Source of the DNA: Enterobacter ludwigii
GTDB taxonomy: Bacteria; Pseudomonadota; Gammaproteobacteria; Enterobacterales; Enterobacteriaceae
Reading direction: 5' to 3'
Length of the DNA stretch: 55,657 nt
Assembly: GCA_900068845.1 (NCBI GenBank)
Contig: CEFQ01000007.1
Location: 1-55,657 of the forward strand
Both the position numbers and the translations under genes were made by a program. Within the stretch, counting starts at the first letter, position 1, and every line of letters begins with the position of its first letter. The notes below the pieces were generated by a model. It did not search any database and was not told the DNA's origin. It saw only the letters and a program-made list of their open reading frames with translations. This document shows, in pieces, positions 43,222-52,623 of the stretch.

Positions 43222-44481
43222 TTATCCGGCAGTAAGCGCTGCTTCCCTGACCAGTCTGGGGGTAATAAAGATCACCAGCTCCTTTTTCTTCTGCTCATCA
43301 GATTGCTGGCGGAACAAATTCCCCAGCAGCGGCAGGTCGCCCAGCAAGGGGACGCGTTTTTCGCTCTGCGAGCGCTGCTGTTGGAAAATGCCACCGAGCG
43401 CTAAGGTTTCGCCATCGCGCAGCGTCACCTGCGTTTCGATCTCTTGTTTATCAATACTCAGCACCTGATTGTCGCCAATGCTTAAACTGCGTCCCGGCAA
43501 GTTCTGGCTGAGCCGCAGCTTGAGCTGGATTCGACCATTTCCCAGCACCACGGGCGTTACCTCCATGCCCAGCACTGCCTCTTTAAATTCGATGGCCGTC
43601 GCACCACTGTTGCCCGATTTCACCTCGTAAGGAATTTCGGTTCCTTGCTTGATGCTGGCGGTTTGCTGATGCGAGGTAAACAGCCGCGGACTGGCGATAA
43701 TTTCGATTTGGTTCTCCTGCTCCAGCGCACTCAGCTCAAGATTGAGCAATTCACCGCTGACCTGGCCCAGCGTCACGCCAGCGCGAAACGCCGGATTGCC
43801 CACCGCCAGTGGAATGTCGAGTAGCGGGTTGCGCAGCGCCTGCGTCATCACCTCCGCTGGCGACGTACCCCAATTAACGCCCAGCTCACGTAAATGCTCT
43901 TCATTAATGGTGACGATATGCGCGGCAAGCTCAACCTGCTCAAGCGGTAGATCCAGCGCTTTAAGCCAACGCTCGGTGTCTCGCAGCGCCTCGGCCGTAT
44001 CACGTAGCAGCAAACTGTTGGTGCGACTATCTACCGTGACGCTACCGCGCGGCGTCATCAACGAACGCTCGGCCTGAAGGCTCCGATAGATATCGCTGGC
44101 ACTGGCGTAATGCAGCATCACCGTTTGTTGATCCAGCGGCGTTTGCTGTTTCTCCTCCTCGCGCTCCACCTTTTCCTGTTGCGCCTGCAGCTGTTGCCAG
44201 CTTTCTGGATAGACCAGCAACACGCCCTCTTCCTGCACCACGGTGAGTTTTGCCAGTTGCGTCACCAGCGCAAGCGCGCGATGCCAGTCAACATTATCTA
44301 AGCGCAGCGACAGCCGGCCTTCAACGCCCGGCGCAATCAGCAGGTTGGTCTGCTGATAATCTGCCAATGCCTGCAAAATGCGTTCAACTGGCGCGTCATC
44401 AAACGTTAGGCTTAACCGGTCATCATTGGCGCTTAGCGGCATGCCCAGACAAAGCAGGAGCAGTGACGTCATCCATTTCAT
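43222..44481 (-). CDS. hofQ: Secretin HofQ (DNA uptake / type IV pilus-like outer-membrane channel)
   Basis: HofQ is an outer-membrane secretin of the PilQ family. In E. coli it is required for use of DNA as a nutrient. The product is 419 aa. It has a signal peptide (MKWMTSLLLLCLGMPLSA), an N-terminal secretin/STN domain (LSLTFDDAPVERILQALADY), an N1/KH-like domain and the C-terminal secretin pore (EIPYEVKSG ... VTPVVLGNGRIQLKL ... GETLALGGIFQQQ). AGGAGG precedes the start. It overlaps the upstream hofP by 59 nt. Confidence 0.93.
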   Translation of the reverse strand: MKWMTSLLLLCLGMPLSANDDRLSLTFDDAPVERILQALADYQQTNLLIAPGVEGRLSLRLDNVDWHRALALVTQLAKLTVVQEEGVLLVYPESWQQLQAQQEKVEREEEKQQTPLDQQTVMLHYASASDIYRSLQAERSLMTPRGSVTVDSRTNSLLLRDTAEALRDTERWLKALDLPLEQVELAAHIVTINEEHLRELGVNWGTSPAEVMTQALRNPLLDIPLAVGNPAFRAGVTLGQVSGELLNLELSALEQENQIEIIASPRLFTSHQQTASIKQGTEIPYEVKSGNSGATAIEFKEAVLGMEVTPVVLGNGRIQLKLRLSQNLPGRSLSIGDNQVLSIDKQEIETQVTLRDGETLALGGIFQQQRSQSEKRVPLLGDLPLLGNLFRQQSDEQKKKELVIFITPRLVREAALTAG

Positions 44482-44803
44482 AAAAACCTCCTTTTATTAC
44501 CCATGTGATTTGCTGCGGGGTGCAACTTTGCACAGCGTTCAACACCAACGTGCGGGATGTAAGCTTTACCACTTGCCAGGGTGGCTGTGGGAAGGGCGTT
44601 TGATCAAGTAGTTGATAGCTTTTGCCTTGCGGCGACACCAGCCACGCCACGAAGCGCGGCGCCGTGCCGATGATGCCCTGCAAGCGCCAGCCTTCTGGTG
44701 CGGCAACCTGCGCCTGGCACCGCGTTTCTGCCAGCGGCTGGAAAGGATCGCGGGCGAATGCCAGGGAGCTGCAAAGTAGTAATAGCAACGTATTACTCCG
44801 CAT
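44423..44803 (-). CDS. hofP: HofP, PilP-like DNA utilisation protein
   Basis: The product is a 126-aa PilP-like periplasmic protein. It has a signal peptide (MRSNTLLLLLCSSLAFA) followed by RDPFQPLAETRCQAQ, the DPF motif typical of PilP/HofP, and a small beta domain (WRLQGIIGTAPRFVAWLVSP). It probably links the inner-membrane HofN/HofO complex to the HofQ secretin. The ATG at 44803 overlaps the hofO end by 11 nt, and its own 3' end overlaps hofQ by 59 nt, unusually long for this cluster. Confidence 0.85.
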   Translation of the reverse strand: MRSNTLLLLLCSSLAFARDPFQPLAETRCQAQVAAPEGWRLQGIIGTAPRFVAWLVSPQGKSYQLLDQTPFPQPPWQVVKLTSRTLVLNAVQSCTPQQITWVIKGGFYEMDDVTAPALSGHAAKRQ

Positions 44804-45287
44804 CTTCGCTCTCCAGCCAAAGCTGCGTTTGCAGTACGCCCTGCTCGGCTTGCAGCTGAAAACGCTGTGGAACAGGTAATGAGGTGGTGGCCAGCTCGCT
44901 AAACAGGGGCAGAAATTGCGACCAGATGAGCCGTAACTGCAGCTGTTGCGGCTGGCTGTCCGGCTGCCAGGCCTCAAGCTGACTGCCGCGCGCAGCCACA
45001 ATCCTCTCCAGCGTTTGCTGAAAGTCAGCATCCAGCAACGATTGCTGCAGCGCGCTAATCTCGCTCTGTAAGGCCCCCATGGCCGGAAGTGCAGCCAGCT
45101 GTTGCAGCCGCTGCTGTTGCTGTTGCTGCATCTGTTCCAACTGCCGCTCTTGCGTGTCATTCATCTGTTGTTGTGGACGAAGCAGCACAATCCACGTCAG
45201 CGCAAAGAGCTGCAGGGATAACATCAACAGCCACACCATGCGCAGCGGCAGCGTGAGCATCAGCCAGCGCAGCAAGAGTTCATTCAT
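44793..45287 (-). CDS. hofO: HofO, PilO-like protein
   Basis: The product is a 164-aa inner-membrane protein of the PilO type. It has one N-terminal membrane segment (about residues 15-38, MVWLLMLSLQLFALTWIVLL), a Gln-rich periplasmic coiled coil (about residues 40-95) and a small C-terminal domain. It is expected to heterodimerise with HofN. The start MNELLLRWLML at 45287 is set by AGGAGG upstream and overlaps hofN by 8 nt. Confidence 0.87.
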   Translation of the reverse strand: MNELLLRWLMLTLPLRMVWLLMLSLQLFALTWIVLLRPQQQMNDTQERQLEQMQQQQQQRLQQLAALPAMGALQSEISALQQSLLDADFQQTLERIVAARGSQLEAWQPDSQPQQLQLRLIWSQFLPLFSELATTSLPVPQRFQLQAEQGVLQTQLWLESEDAE

Positions 45288-45822
45288 CTGCCACCTCCTG
45301 CACACGCGCATGTAAAGCAAAACGATAGTCACCGCCCAGCTCGCGCTTCACACCGCCCTGCTTTACGCTGCTGAACAGCTGCTGGGTCATTAGCTGATGA
45401 CGAAAGTCACTGACTGCCGCCATGCTCTGCGCCTGCCCTTCCAGTAGCAGTTGTCCTTGTCGCCGCTCAAGGCGATTAAGCCACAAGGTGTCGGGCATTA
45501 ATTCCGGCAACTGCTGCCAAAAATGCTGCCAGCGCTGATGCTGATCTTGTCGTTGCTGCTGCGCCCGCTGCGCCTGAAGGAGTGATTCTCGCTGCTGTAG
45601 CAATAATTGCTGCTGTTCCAGCTGTTGTTGCAGCGAGTTGAGGCTAAAGGTGCTATCCATCAGCGCTTGCGCCTGTTGCTGCCGTGTAATTACGCCGCGC
45701 CACCAGAGTAAGCAGAGGATGAACAAGGTGAATACCAACGTCAGGGCCAGCAGCGACATGCTCTGCTGGCGTCGCCGCTGCGATTGCTGAATGCGCCAGG
45801 GAAGTAAGTTGACCGCCAGCAT
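45280..45822 (-). CDS. hofN: HofN, PilN-like protein
   Basis: The product is a 180-aa PilN-like inner-membrane protein. A short cytoplasmic NLLPWR motif (NLLPWRIQQSQRRR), which in PilN binds the actin-like PilM, precedes one membrane segment (LALTLVFTLFILCLLWW), a Gln-rich coiled coil and a ferredoxin-like periplasmic domain. The ATG at 45822 lies 7 nt after GGAGG and shares one base with the hofM stop; a GTG one codon upstream is less well placed. Confidence 0.87.
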   Translation of the reverse strand: MLAVNLLPWRIQQSQRRRQQSMSLLALTLVFTLFILCLLWWRGVITRQQQAQALMDSTFSLNSLQQQLEQQQLLLQQRESLLQAQRAQQQRQDQHQRWQHFWQQLPELMPDTLWLNRLERRQGQLLLEGQAQSMAAVSDFRHQLMTQQLFSSVKQGGVKRELGGDYRFALHARVQEVADE

Positions 45823-46631
45823 CACGCATCCTCCGGACGCAGCGCCAGTCCAAGCGCGATGGCGAAATGACCTTCTTGCGCAGGCAACGGCGGCTGTAGA
45901 TAGTGCAGCAGCGAAAACGGCTTACAGCGCTTAACCTGCGGCTCAGGTAAAACCTGCGTTGACGTGCAGAACACGCATTCCATCTGCGGGAAGGTTTCGC
46001 GCAACTGCGCGAGCGTAAGAGGTTCCGTGGCCGCACCTGACAGGGTGCTTTCACCCGCCAGCGTCCACAGCCAATGATCGCTGAGCGGATGTATCAATAA
46101 GTGGTTGTGACGCAAAGGCATGCGCAGGGTGATCTGCGTTAGCGCCAGGCTACTCAATTCAAGCACATCCGGCCGCAAATCCGCCTGCTTGAGCGGCGTC
46201 AGCCATTGTGCAATGACCTCGCGCCGCGCCGCAGTAACGCAAAGCGGCGAATCCTTGCCCGGCGAGCGATAATCCAGCGACAGCGACGCAGGCTCGACAG
46301 GAAACAGGCGTTGCGCGGAAGCCGCCACATAGCGTCCCAACGCTGGCTCACGCAGCGAGGTTTCTGGCAGTGGCAAGGTACGTTGCAATACCAGTTGCGG
46401 CGGTAGCCCAACGCGCAGTGAATAGCGTTTCGGCAGATGGCGCTGCCAACGCCCTAACATATCCAGTAACGCAGGCGTGGTTTGCAGCACGCCGTTTCTT
46501 AACGTATCTTGCGGCAGCGTTTGTTGCCACCAGTGTCGTAACTGCCACCCATGACGTCGGCGTTCGATGCCAAGGGCGCACAGTTGCCCGTTTTGGATAT
46601 CCAGTCCAATTTGCCAGCGCTGAAAAGCCAT
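45822..46631 (-). CDS. hofM: HofM, PilM-like protein
   Basis: The product is a 269-aa cytoplasmic protein of the PilM/HofM type with a degenerate actin-like (ASKHA) fold: QIGLDIQNGQLCALGI near the N-terminus, and YVAASAQRLFPVEPASLSLD, LDYRSPGKD and LRPDVLELSSLAL further on. It is predicted to dock on the HofN NLLPW motif. It is the first gene of hofMNOPQ. The start MAFQRWQIGLD at 46631 has AAGGAGAT upstream; longer in-frame starts run through the repeat next to mrcA and are rejected. Confidence 0.87.
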   Translation of the reverse strand: MAFQRWQIGLDIQNGQLCALGIERRRHGWQLRHWWQQTLPQDTLRNGVLQTTPALLDMLGRWQRHLPKRYSLRVGLPPQLVLQRTLPLPETSLREPALGRYVAASAQRLFPVEPASLSLDYRSPGKDSPLCVTAARREVIAQWLTPLKQADLRPDVLELSSLALTQITLRMPLRHNHLLIHPLSDHWLWTLAGESTLSGAATEPLTLAQLRETFPQMECVFCTSTQVLPEPQVKRCKPFSLLHYLQPPLPAQEGHFAIALGLALRPEDA

Positions 46632-46669
46632 ACGCGCGATCTCCTTATCATTAAAAGGTAAGCGTGCTG

Positions 46670-46794
46670 ATACCCTAAAGAATTGGCATTGCAGGAAGGC
46701 GGCAAGTGGGCGCATACCCAGCCACTTACTAAAGTAAGTGACTGAGGTGAACACACGCAGCCAACGCACCGGCAACTTCAATTATGGCGGGTAT
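46670..46794. repeat. 125-bp imperfect-palindrome repeat between hofM and mrcA
   Basis: The ends are inverted: ATACCCTAAAGAATTGGCAT at the left, and the complement of the right end is ATACCCGCCATAATTGAAGT, both followed by TTGC. The centre holds ACTTAC..GTAAGT. From memory the layout (ATACCC ... TTACT..AGTAAG ... GGGTAT) matches a dispersed miniature repeat found in several Enterobacterales. It separates two divergent promoters and may supply part of the mrcA upstream region. Confidence 0.75.
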
Positions 46795-46874
46795 ATGAAT
46801 GCGTCAGGCTTGTCTTTATACTACCGCGCGGTTGCTTATAAACTGCTCAAACGACAACAGATGGGAATTCTCAG

Positions 46875-49415
46875 GTGAAGTTCGTAAAGTATTTATTGAT
46901 CCTTGCAGTGTGTTGCATTTTGCTGGGAGCCGGCACGGTTTATGGTTTGTACAAATACATAGAGCCGCAGCTGCCCGATGTGAACACATTGAAAGATGTG
47001 CGCCTGCAAACTCCTATGCAGGTTTACAGCGCGGATGGCGATCTGATCGCCCAGTACGGCGAGAAGCGCCGTGTCCCGCTGACCCTACAACAGATGCCGC
47101 CTGAGTTAATCAAAGCGTTTATTGCCACCGAAGACAGCCGTTTCTACGAGCATCATGGTGTCGATCCGGTGGGGATTTTCCGTGCGGCCAGTATTGCGCT
47201 GATGTCCGGTCACGCCTCACAGGGCGCCAGTACCATTACTCAGCAGCTGGCGCGTAACTTCTTCCTCAGTCCAGAGCGCACCTTAATGCGCAAGATTAAG
47301 GAAGCGTTTCTCGCCATCCGCATCGAACAGCTGCTGAGCAAAGATGAAATTCTTGAGCTGTATCTCAACAAGATTTATCTCGGCTATCGCGCTTATGGCG
47401 TGGGCGCAGCGGCGCAGGTCTATTTTGGTAAACCTATTGATCAGCTATCGCTGAGTGAAATGGCGATGATTGCCGGTCTGCCGAAAGCACCGTCAACCTT
47501 TAACCCGCTCTATTCTCATACGCGTGCGCTGTCGCGTCGTAATGTGGTGCTGGCGCGTATGCTGGATCAAAACTACATCACGCAGCAGCAATATAACGAA
47601 GCACGCAACTCGCCGCTCACGGCCAGCTATCACGGCCCGGAAATCGCTTTCTCGGCACCTTACTTAAGTGAAATGGTGCGTCAGGAGATGGTGAAGCGTT
47701 ACGGCGATAAGGCTTATGAAGACGGCTACAAGGTTTACACCACCGTTACGCGTCACCTTCAGGAAGCCGCGCAGCAGGCGGTGCGTAACAATGTGATGGC
47801 GTATGACATGCGCCACGGCTATCGCGGACCGACCAACGTGCTGTGGAAAGTGGGCGAAGCCAGCTGGGATCAAACCCGCATTCAGAACGCACTGAAAAAC
47901 TTGCCAACGTATGGCCCGCTCAATGCGGCCGTAATCACCAGCGCCAGCGCCGATCAAGCCACGGCAATGCTGAAAGATGGCAGCAGCGTGACACTCAACA
48001 TGGCGGGTGTACGCTGGGCGCGCCCTTACAAATCTGACACGCTGCAAGGCCCAACGCCGCGCAGTGTGACGCAGGTGCTGCAAGCCGGCCAGCAGATTTG
48101 GGTGCGTAAAGTGAATAACGATTGGTGGCTGGGCCAGGTTCCATTAGTGAACTCCGCGCTGGTGTCGCTCAATCCAGAAGATGGTGCCGTTCGCGCATTG
48201 GTCGGCGGTTTCGACTTCAACCAAAGCATGTTCAACCGCGCAACCCAAGCGCTGCGCCAGGTCGGCTCCAACATCAAGCCGTTCCTCTACACCGCAGCGA
48301 TGGATCGCGGTTTAACGCTGGCATCAATTCTCAATGACGTACCGATTTCGCGCTGGGATGCCGGTGCCGGTGCCGACTGGCGTCCGAAAAACTCACCGCC
48401 AACCTATGCCGGTCCTATCCGTTTACGCCAGGGTTTGGGTGAGTCGAAAAACGTGGTGATGGTGCGCGCGATGCGTGCGATGGGCGTGGATTACGCGGCG
48501 GAATATCTGCAGCGTTTCGGCTTCCCGGCGCAAAACATCGTGCATACCGAATCGTTAGCGTTAGGTGCGGCTTCATTTACCCCGATGCAGGTGGTGCGCG
48601 GCTACGCGGTGATGGCGAACGGCGGCTTCCTGGTCGATCCGTACTTCATCAGTAAGATTGAGAACGAACAAGGTGGCGTGATCTTTGAAGAGAAACCGAA
48701 AATTGCCTGTCCGCAGTGCAACTTGCCGGTGATCTATGGCGATACCAAAAAGTCGGTGGCGCTGAATGAAGAGAGCATTGAAAATGTCGCCACTTCCGAT
48801 CAATCGCAGAACCAAACCGTGCCCCAGCCTGAGCTGGAGCAAGTTCCTGCGCAGCCTGGTGGCGAGCAGCAGTATGCACCGCACGTGATCAACACGCCGC
48901 TGTCATTCCTGATCAAGAGTGCGCTGAACACCAACATCTTCGGCGAACCCGGCTGGATGGGAACGGGTTGGCGTGCCGGTCGCGATCTGAAACGTAACGA
49001 TATCGGCGGTAAAACCGGTACCACCAACAGCTCGAAAGATGCGTGGTTCTCAGGTTACGGTCCGGGCGTGGTGACGTCAGTGTGGATTGGTTTCGATGAT
49101 TCACGCGCGCTGGGTCGTTCAACCATGTCAGGCGCGATTCCGGATCAAATCTCCGGTTACGAAGGCGGCGCGAAGAGTGCGCAGCCAGCGTGGGATGACT
49201 ATATGAAATCTGCGCTGGAAGGCGTGCCGGTGCAGCCGCTGACGCCGCCGGATGGCGTGGTCACCGTCAACATCGATCGCGGCACCGGCAAGCTGGCTAA
49301 CGGCGGCAATTCGCGCCAGGAGTACTTCATCAACGGTACCCAGCCGACGGAGTATTCGGTTCATGATGTAGGTACCACCATCATGGACAACGGCGAAAGC
49401 CACGAACTGTTCTGA
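46875..49415 (+). CDS. mrcA: Penicillin-binding protein 1A
   Basis: PBP1a is a bifunctional inner-membrane enzyme, with glycosyltransferase and transpeptidase activities, that builds peptidoglycan. The product is 846 aa, starting with GTG at 46875 (MKFVKYLLILAVCC). One membrane anchor is at residues 5-25. The GT51 domain has EDSRFYEHHGVDP and GASTITQQLARN. An OB-like/ODD region follows, then the transpeptidase with SNIK (active Ser, VGSNIKPFLYTA) and KTGTT. It is divergent from hofM and followed by a strong terminator. Confidence 0.97.
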   Translation: MKFVKYLLILAVCCILLGAGTVYGLYKYIEPQLPDVNTLKDVRLQTPMQVYSADGDLIAQYGEKRRVPLTLQQMPPELIKAFIATEDSRFYEHHGVDPVGIFRAASIALMSGHASQGASTITQQLARNFFLSPERTLMRKIKEAFLAIRIEQLLSKDEILELYLNKIYLGYRAYGVGAAAQVYFGKPIDQLSLSEMAMIAGLPKAPSTFNPLYSHTRALSRRNVVLARMLDQNYITQQQYNEARNSPLTASYHGPEIAFSAPYLSEMVRQEMVKRYGDKAYEDGYKVYTTVTRHLQEAAQQAVRNNVMAYDMRHGYRGPTNVLWKVGEASWDQTRIQNALKNLPTYGPLNAAVITSASADQATAMLKDGSSVTLNMAGVRWARPYKSDTLQGPTPRSVTQVLQAGQQIWVRKVNNDWWLGQVPLVNSALVSLNPEDGAVRALVGGFDFNQSMFNRATQALRQVGSNIKPFLYTAAMDRGLTLASILNDVPISRWDAGAGADWRPKNSPPTYAGPIRLRQGLGESKNVVMVRAMRAMGVDYAAEYLQRFGFPAQNIVHTESLALGAASFTPMQVVRGYAVMANGGFLVDPYFISKIENEQGGVIFEEKPKIACPQCNLPVIYGDTKKSVALNEESIENVATSDQSQNQTVPQPELEQVPAQPGGEQQYAPHVINTPLSFLIKSALNTNIFGEPGWMGTGWRAGRDLKRNDIGGKTGTTNSSKDAWFSGYGPGVVTSVWIGFDDSRALGRSTMSGAIPDQISGYEGGAKSAQPAWDDYMKSALEGVPVQPLTPPDGVVTVNIDRGTGKLANGGNSRQEYFINGTQPTEYSVHDVGTTIMDNGESHELF

Positions 49416-49417
49416 TC

Positions 49418-49448
49418 AAAAAAGCCGGCAACTCTGCCGGCTTTTTTT
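49418..49448. terminator. Bidirectional terminator between mrcA and nudE
   Basis: AGCCGGC, loop AACTCT, GCCGGCT is flanked by six A on the left and seven T on the right. It can therefore stop transcription from both convergent genes. Confidence 0.92.
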
Positions 49449-49465
49449 TATTCTGTGAAATGATT

Positions 49466-50032
49466 TTAGTAGCTTAACCGACCCTGCTTCACCAGCCACT
49501 CGCGCACCATGAACAGCGCGCTGACATTACGTGCTTCGCGGAAATCGGGTTCATCCAACAGTGCCAGCAAATTATTCAGCGGCCAGCGATGCACAATCAG
49601 CGGCTCCGGCTCATCGCCTTCCAACTTCTCTTCGTACAAGCCTTCCGCTACCACGATGTTCATCTTGCTGGAGAAGTAAGAGGGCGCCATCGTGAGCTTG
49701 CCAAGCGCTTCCAGTTTGGTGGCACCAAATCCCGCTTCTTCTTTCAGTTCGCGATCGGCCGCTTCAAAGGCGCTTTCGCCAGGATCGATCAGCCCTTTCG
49801 GAAAGCCCAGTTCGTAACTTTCAAGACCCACGGCGTACTCCTGAATCAGGATCACATCATCGCCGATGATGGGCACGATCATCACCGCTTCACGGTCGGA
49901 TGGCTTCATGCGTTCATAGACGCGGCGCGCGCCATTGCTGAAAGCGAGATCGATCGCTTCAATGGTGAACAGGCGGGAACGGGCAACCGCTTCCACATGG
50001 AGGATGTCAGGTTTTTTCATGGGGGTTTTCAT
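49466..50032 (-). CDS. nudE: ADP compounds hydrolase NudE
   Basis: NudE is a cytoplasmic Nudix hydrolase acting on ADP-ribose, Ap3A, NADH and related ADP compounds. The product is 188 aa. The Nudix box is GLIDPGESAFEAADRELKEE followed by AGFG. The start MKTPMKKPDILH at 50032 has GAGG about 6 nt upstream; an internal Met at residue 5 is possible. It is divergent from igaA across a 396-bp gap. Confidence 0.95.
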   Translation of the reverse strand: MKTPMKKPDILHVEAVARSRLFTIEAIDLAFSNGARRVYERMKPSDREAVMIVPIIGDDVILIQEYAVGLESYELGFPKGLIDPGESAFEAADRELKEEAGFGATKLEALGKLTMAPSYFSSKMNIVVAEGLYEEKLEGDEPEPLIVHRWPLNNLLALLDEPDFREARNVSALFMVREWLVKQGRLSY

Positions 50033-50428
50033 ATCAGCCTCAAACTTAGCACAACCCTGTGAAACGTGATGACGCCAGCATACCGAAGCCAGAACTATTG
50101 TGCGACACGCAGCTAAAGTAAACTATGGTGACACACATTCACTTACTGCTGCTAACAACTTCTTGTTATCTATACAGTTAGAAATTCACAATAAGTCAAC
50201 GGTGTTTAGTTAAATTCAGAAAATGCCGATTTTTAATTGAGTCGTGTCTGGTTAACATCCCGTTGAGGAATAATCTACCAAACTATAATTAAATGATTTT
50301 GCGCGTTATTTTATCTGACTTTTCCCTTGTCAGAATGACATCTGCTCGCCAAAATTGACTTTATTGATGGATTCATCGGGAGCACATCGTTAACGTGAAG
50401 GCAGTTTTTTGGCTGGATTGAGCAAAGC
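50033..50428. other. A/T-rich intergenic region between nudE and igaA
   Basis: There is no gene in this 396-bp gap, which is richer in A/T than its surroundings (for example ACTATAATTAAATGATTT near 50281). TTGACT at about 50356 could be a -35 element for igaA but has no good -10 partner. ATGCCGATTTTTAATTGA is only five codons. I see no recognisable repeat or RNA fold. Confidence 0.4.
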
Positions 50429-52570
50429 ATGAGCACTTATATTGTCATTCTGGCTGTCATGCTCGCCTGTTCCTTATTAGCAGGTATCGGCTATTGGTAC
50501 GCTATGCGGCATCGTCCGCCGTTGGCGAAACCGCTGCCGTTTATCAGTCCGCCAAATCGAAAGCTCACTGACGAAGAGCGCGATGCCGTTGAAAAGTACC
50601 TTGCGTTGCTGGCCAAACAGCAACAACAGAGCAGTGCACAATCGGTAAAGAAGTCACGCGAACCTGAAGCGCTGACGCTCACCGCACAAAGCAATAATGT
50701 CTACCCCGTAACGCGTTCCATCACCCGCTATGGTCTCTCCACCGACGATCCGCAGAAGTGGCGCTACTATCTCGACGAAGTCGAAGTGCATCTGCCGCCG
50801 CTGTGGGAACAGTACATCGCCGAAGAGAACTACGTTGAGCTCATCCGCACGCAAACGCTGCCGCTGGTCATTTCGCTCAACGGTCACTCGCTGGTGAATT
50901 ACGCCGTGGAACAACCCGCGCTGCCGCCGCTGGTGCGCCCTGTGTCCACCAACGCATCGATTCGCAAAGAAGAGAGCGAGAACGTTGAGCTACTGCAGGT
51001 TCGTAAAGAGACCGCAGAAGAGTATCAACTGTCACGCGCCGACGGCACGCGTGAAGCGATCGTCATCTGTCTTGCTTTTCTGCTGTTCTTCCTGAGTCTG
51101 GTACTGCCCGGCAGTTTAATGGGGTGGATTGCCTTGCTCGGCTGCCTGATGATCGCCGTCAGCCTGTGGTTCCTCTATCGCTTCCCCGGCGCCAAAGGTT
51201 TGCGCGATGTGCATTGCCTGCGCGGTGCGCCTAAGCGCTGGGGCCTGTTCGGCGAATCGAATCAAGAACAGAGCAACATCTCGCTCGGCATTATTGATCT
51301 CATCTATCCTACGCACTGGCAACCGTATGTCGCGCACGATTTAGGTCAGACCACCGATGTCGACATATACCTCAATCGTCAGGTGGTGCGTCAGGGCCGC
51401 TTCCTGTCGTTGCAGGACGAAGTGCGTAATTTCCCGGTGCAGCGCTGGCGTAAAAATCTGGTGCTGGCGTGCGGCTCGCTGTTGGTGCTGGTGATGTTGT
51501 TCACCTGGATTCCGCTTAGCATGCCGATCAAACTCAGTCTGGCATGGGTAAAAGGGACTGAAAGTATTGAAGTAAACAGCGTTGATAAGCTAAATGCGCT
51601 GCCGCTGCACATTGGTGATAGTTTGAAAGTGGTCGGGACCGGTATGTGTTCGGTGCCAGGCAATTATCAAAGCAACCGCAGCTACGCCTACTTGCCGTTC
51701 GACTGTTCAGCGATTTACTGGAACAACGCGGCCCCGCTGCCACAGCCGCAATCGGACATTATCGATAAAGCCTCCGCGCTGCTTGATACCACCACGCATC
51801 AGCTGCATCCGGAAACCAACACCGATCCGAAACTCAATCCGCAGCTGGCCTCAGCGATTCAGAAATCGGGCATGATTCTGCTGGATGACTTCTCCGATTT
51901 GGTATTGAAAACTCAGGATCTGTGCAGCCAGCAGCAGGATTGTGTACGACTAAAAAATGCGCTGGTGAATCTCGGCAATGCTAAGGATTGGGATTCGCTC
52001 ATCCACCGTGCCGATTCCGGCAAGCTGAATGGGATGAACGTACTGCTGCGCCCGGTGAGTGCGGAAGCGCTGGAAAACCTGGTTAACACCGCCACGTCCA
52101 GCTTCTTCTCGCGTGAAACCCGTCGCGCGGCGGAAAACCTTAATAGCCCGCCACCGGGTGGCTTCCTGATTATCAGTGATGAAGGTCGTCAGATGGTGAC
52201 GCAGCCGCAGCCGTCGGTACCGCTGTTCGATCTGGATGCCCCTTCGCAATGGCGCGAGTTGCAACGGATGTCCGGCATGCTGCTGCACACGCCGTTCGCC
52301 GCCAGCGGCATCATTACTAGCATTACCACCGATGCAAATGGCACGCGCCATATCGCGCTGCATAACGAACCCGATGCCATGGCGCAATGGCGTTATTTGG
52401 GTACCGCGCTGTTGATGCTGGTGCTGATTGCCAGCGTCGTGATCAACGGCTTGCTGGCGCTGCGTCGTATTCATCGCAATCGCCTGCGCATGGCGGAAAT
52501 TCAGCAGTATTACGATAAGTGCTTCAACCACAATCTGAACACTATGCAGAGCGTGCGCTCGCTGTTCTGA
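50429..52570 (+). CDS. igaA: Rcs phosphorelay inhibitor IgaA
   Basis: IgaA (YrfF) is an inner-membrane protein that holds back RcsD and so represses the Rcs envelope-stress phosphorelay; it is essential where Rcs is intact. The product is 713 aa (711 in E. coli). It has an N-terminal membrane segment (YIVILAVMLACSLLAGIGYW), a first cytoplasmic domain, a paired membrane hairpin near residues 210-250, a second cytoplasmic domain, another membrane segment near residue 345, a periplasmic domain of about 310 aa with Cys (SVPGNYQSN; LCSQQQDCVRL), and a final membrane segment near residue 660. Confidence 0.95.
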   Translation: MSTYIVILAVMLACSLLAGIGYWYAMRHRPPLAKPLPFISPPNRKLTDEERDAVEKYLALLAKQQQQSSAQSVKKSREPEALTLTAQSNNVYPVTRSITRYGLSTDDPQKWRYYLDEVEVHLPPLWEQYIAEENYVELIRTQTLPLVISLNGHSLVNYAVEQPALPPLVRPVSTNASIRKEESENVELLQVRKETAEEYQLSRADGTREAIVICLAFLLFFLSLVLPGSLMGWIALLGCLMIAVSLWFLYRFPGAKGLRDVHCLRGAPKRWGLFGESNQEQSNISLGIIDLIYPTHWQPYVAHDLGQTTDVDIYLNRQVVRQGRFLSLQDEVRNFPVQRWRKNLVLACGSLLVLVMLFTWIPLSMPIKLSLAWVKGTESIEVNSVDKLNALPLHIGDSLKVVGTGMCSVPGNYQSNRSYAYLPFDCSAIYWNNAAPLPQPQSDIIDKASALLDTTTHQLHPETNTDPKLNPQLASAIQKSGMILLDDFSDLVLKTQDLCSQQQDCVRLKNALVNLGNAKDWDSLIHRADSGKLNGMNVLLRPVSAEALENLVNTATSSFFSRETRRAAENLNSPPPGGFLIISDEGRQMVTQPQPSVPLFDLDAPSQWRELQRMSGMLLHTPFAASGIITSITTDANGTRHIALHNEPDAMAQWRYLGTALLMLVLIASVVINGLLALRRIHRNRLRMAEIQQYYDKCFNHNLNTMQSVRSLF

Positions 52571-52623
52571 GCCCTTCCCTTCTGTGCTACCCTGTCGCCC
52601 ACTTTTTTGCGGCGAGAAAGAAA

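Noticed and set aside
44804..45160. N-terminal extension of hofP into hofO
   Set aside because: The added residues are an off-frame reading of hofO; the signal peptide begins at 44803, where the true start lies.
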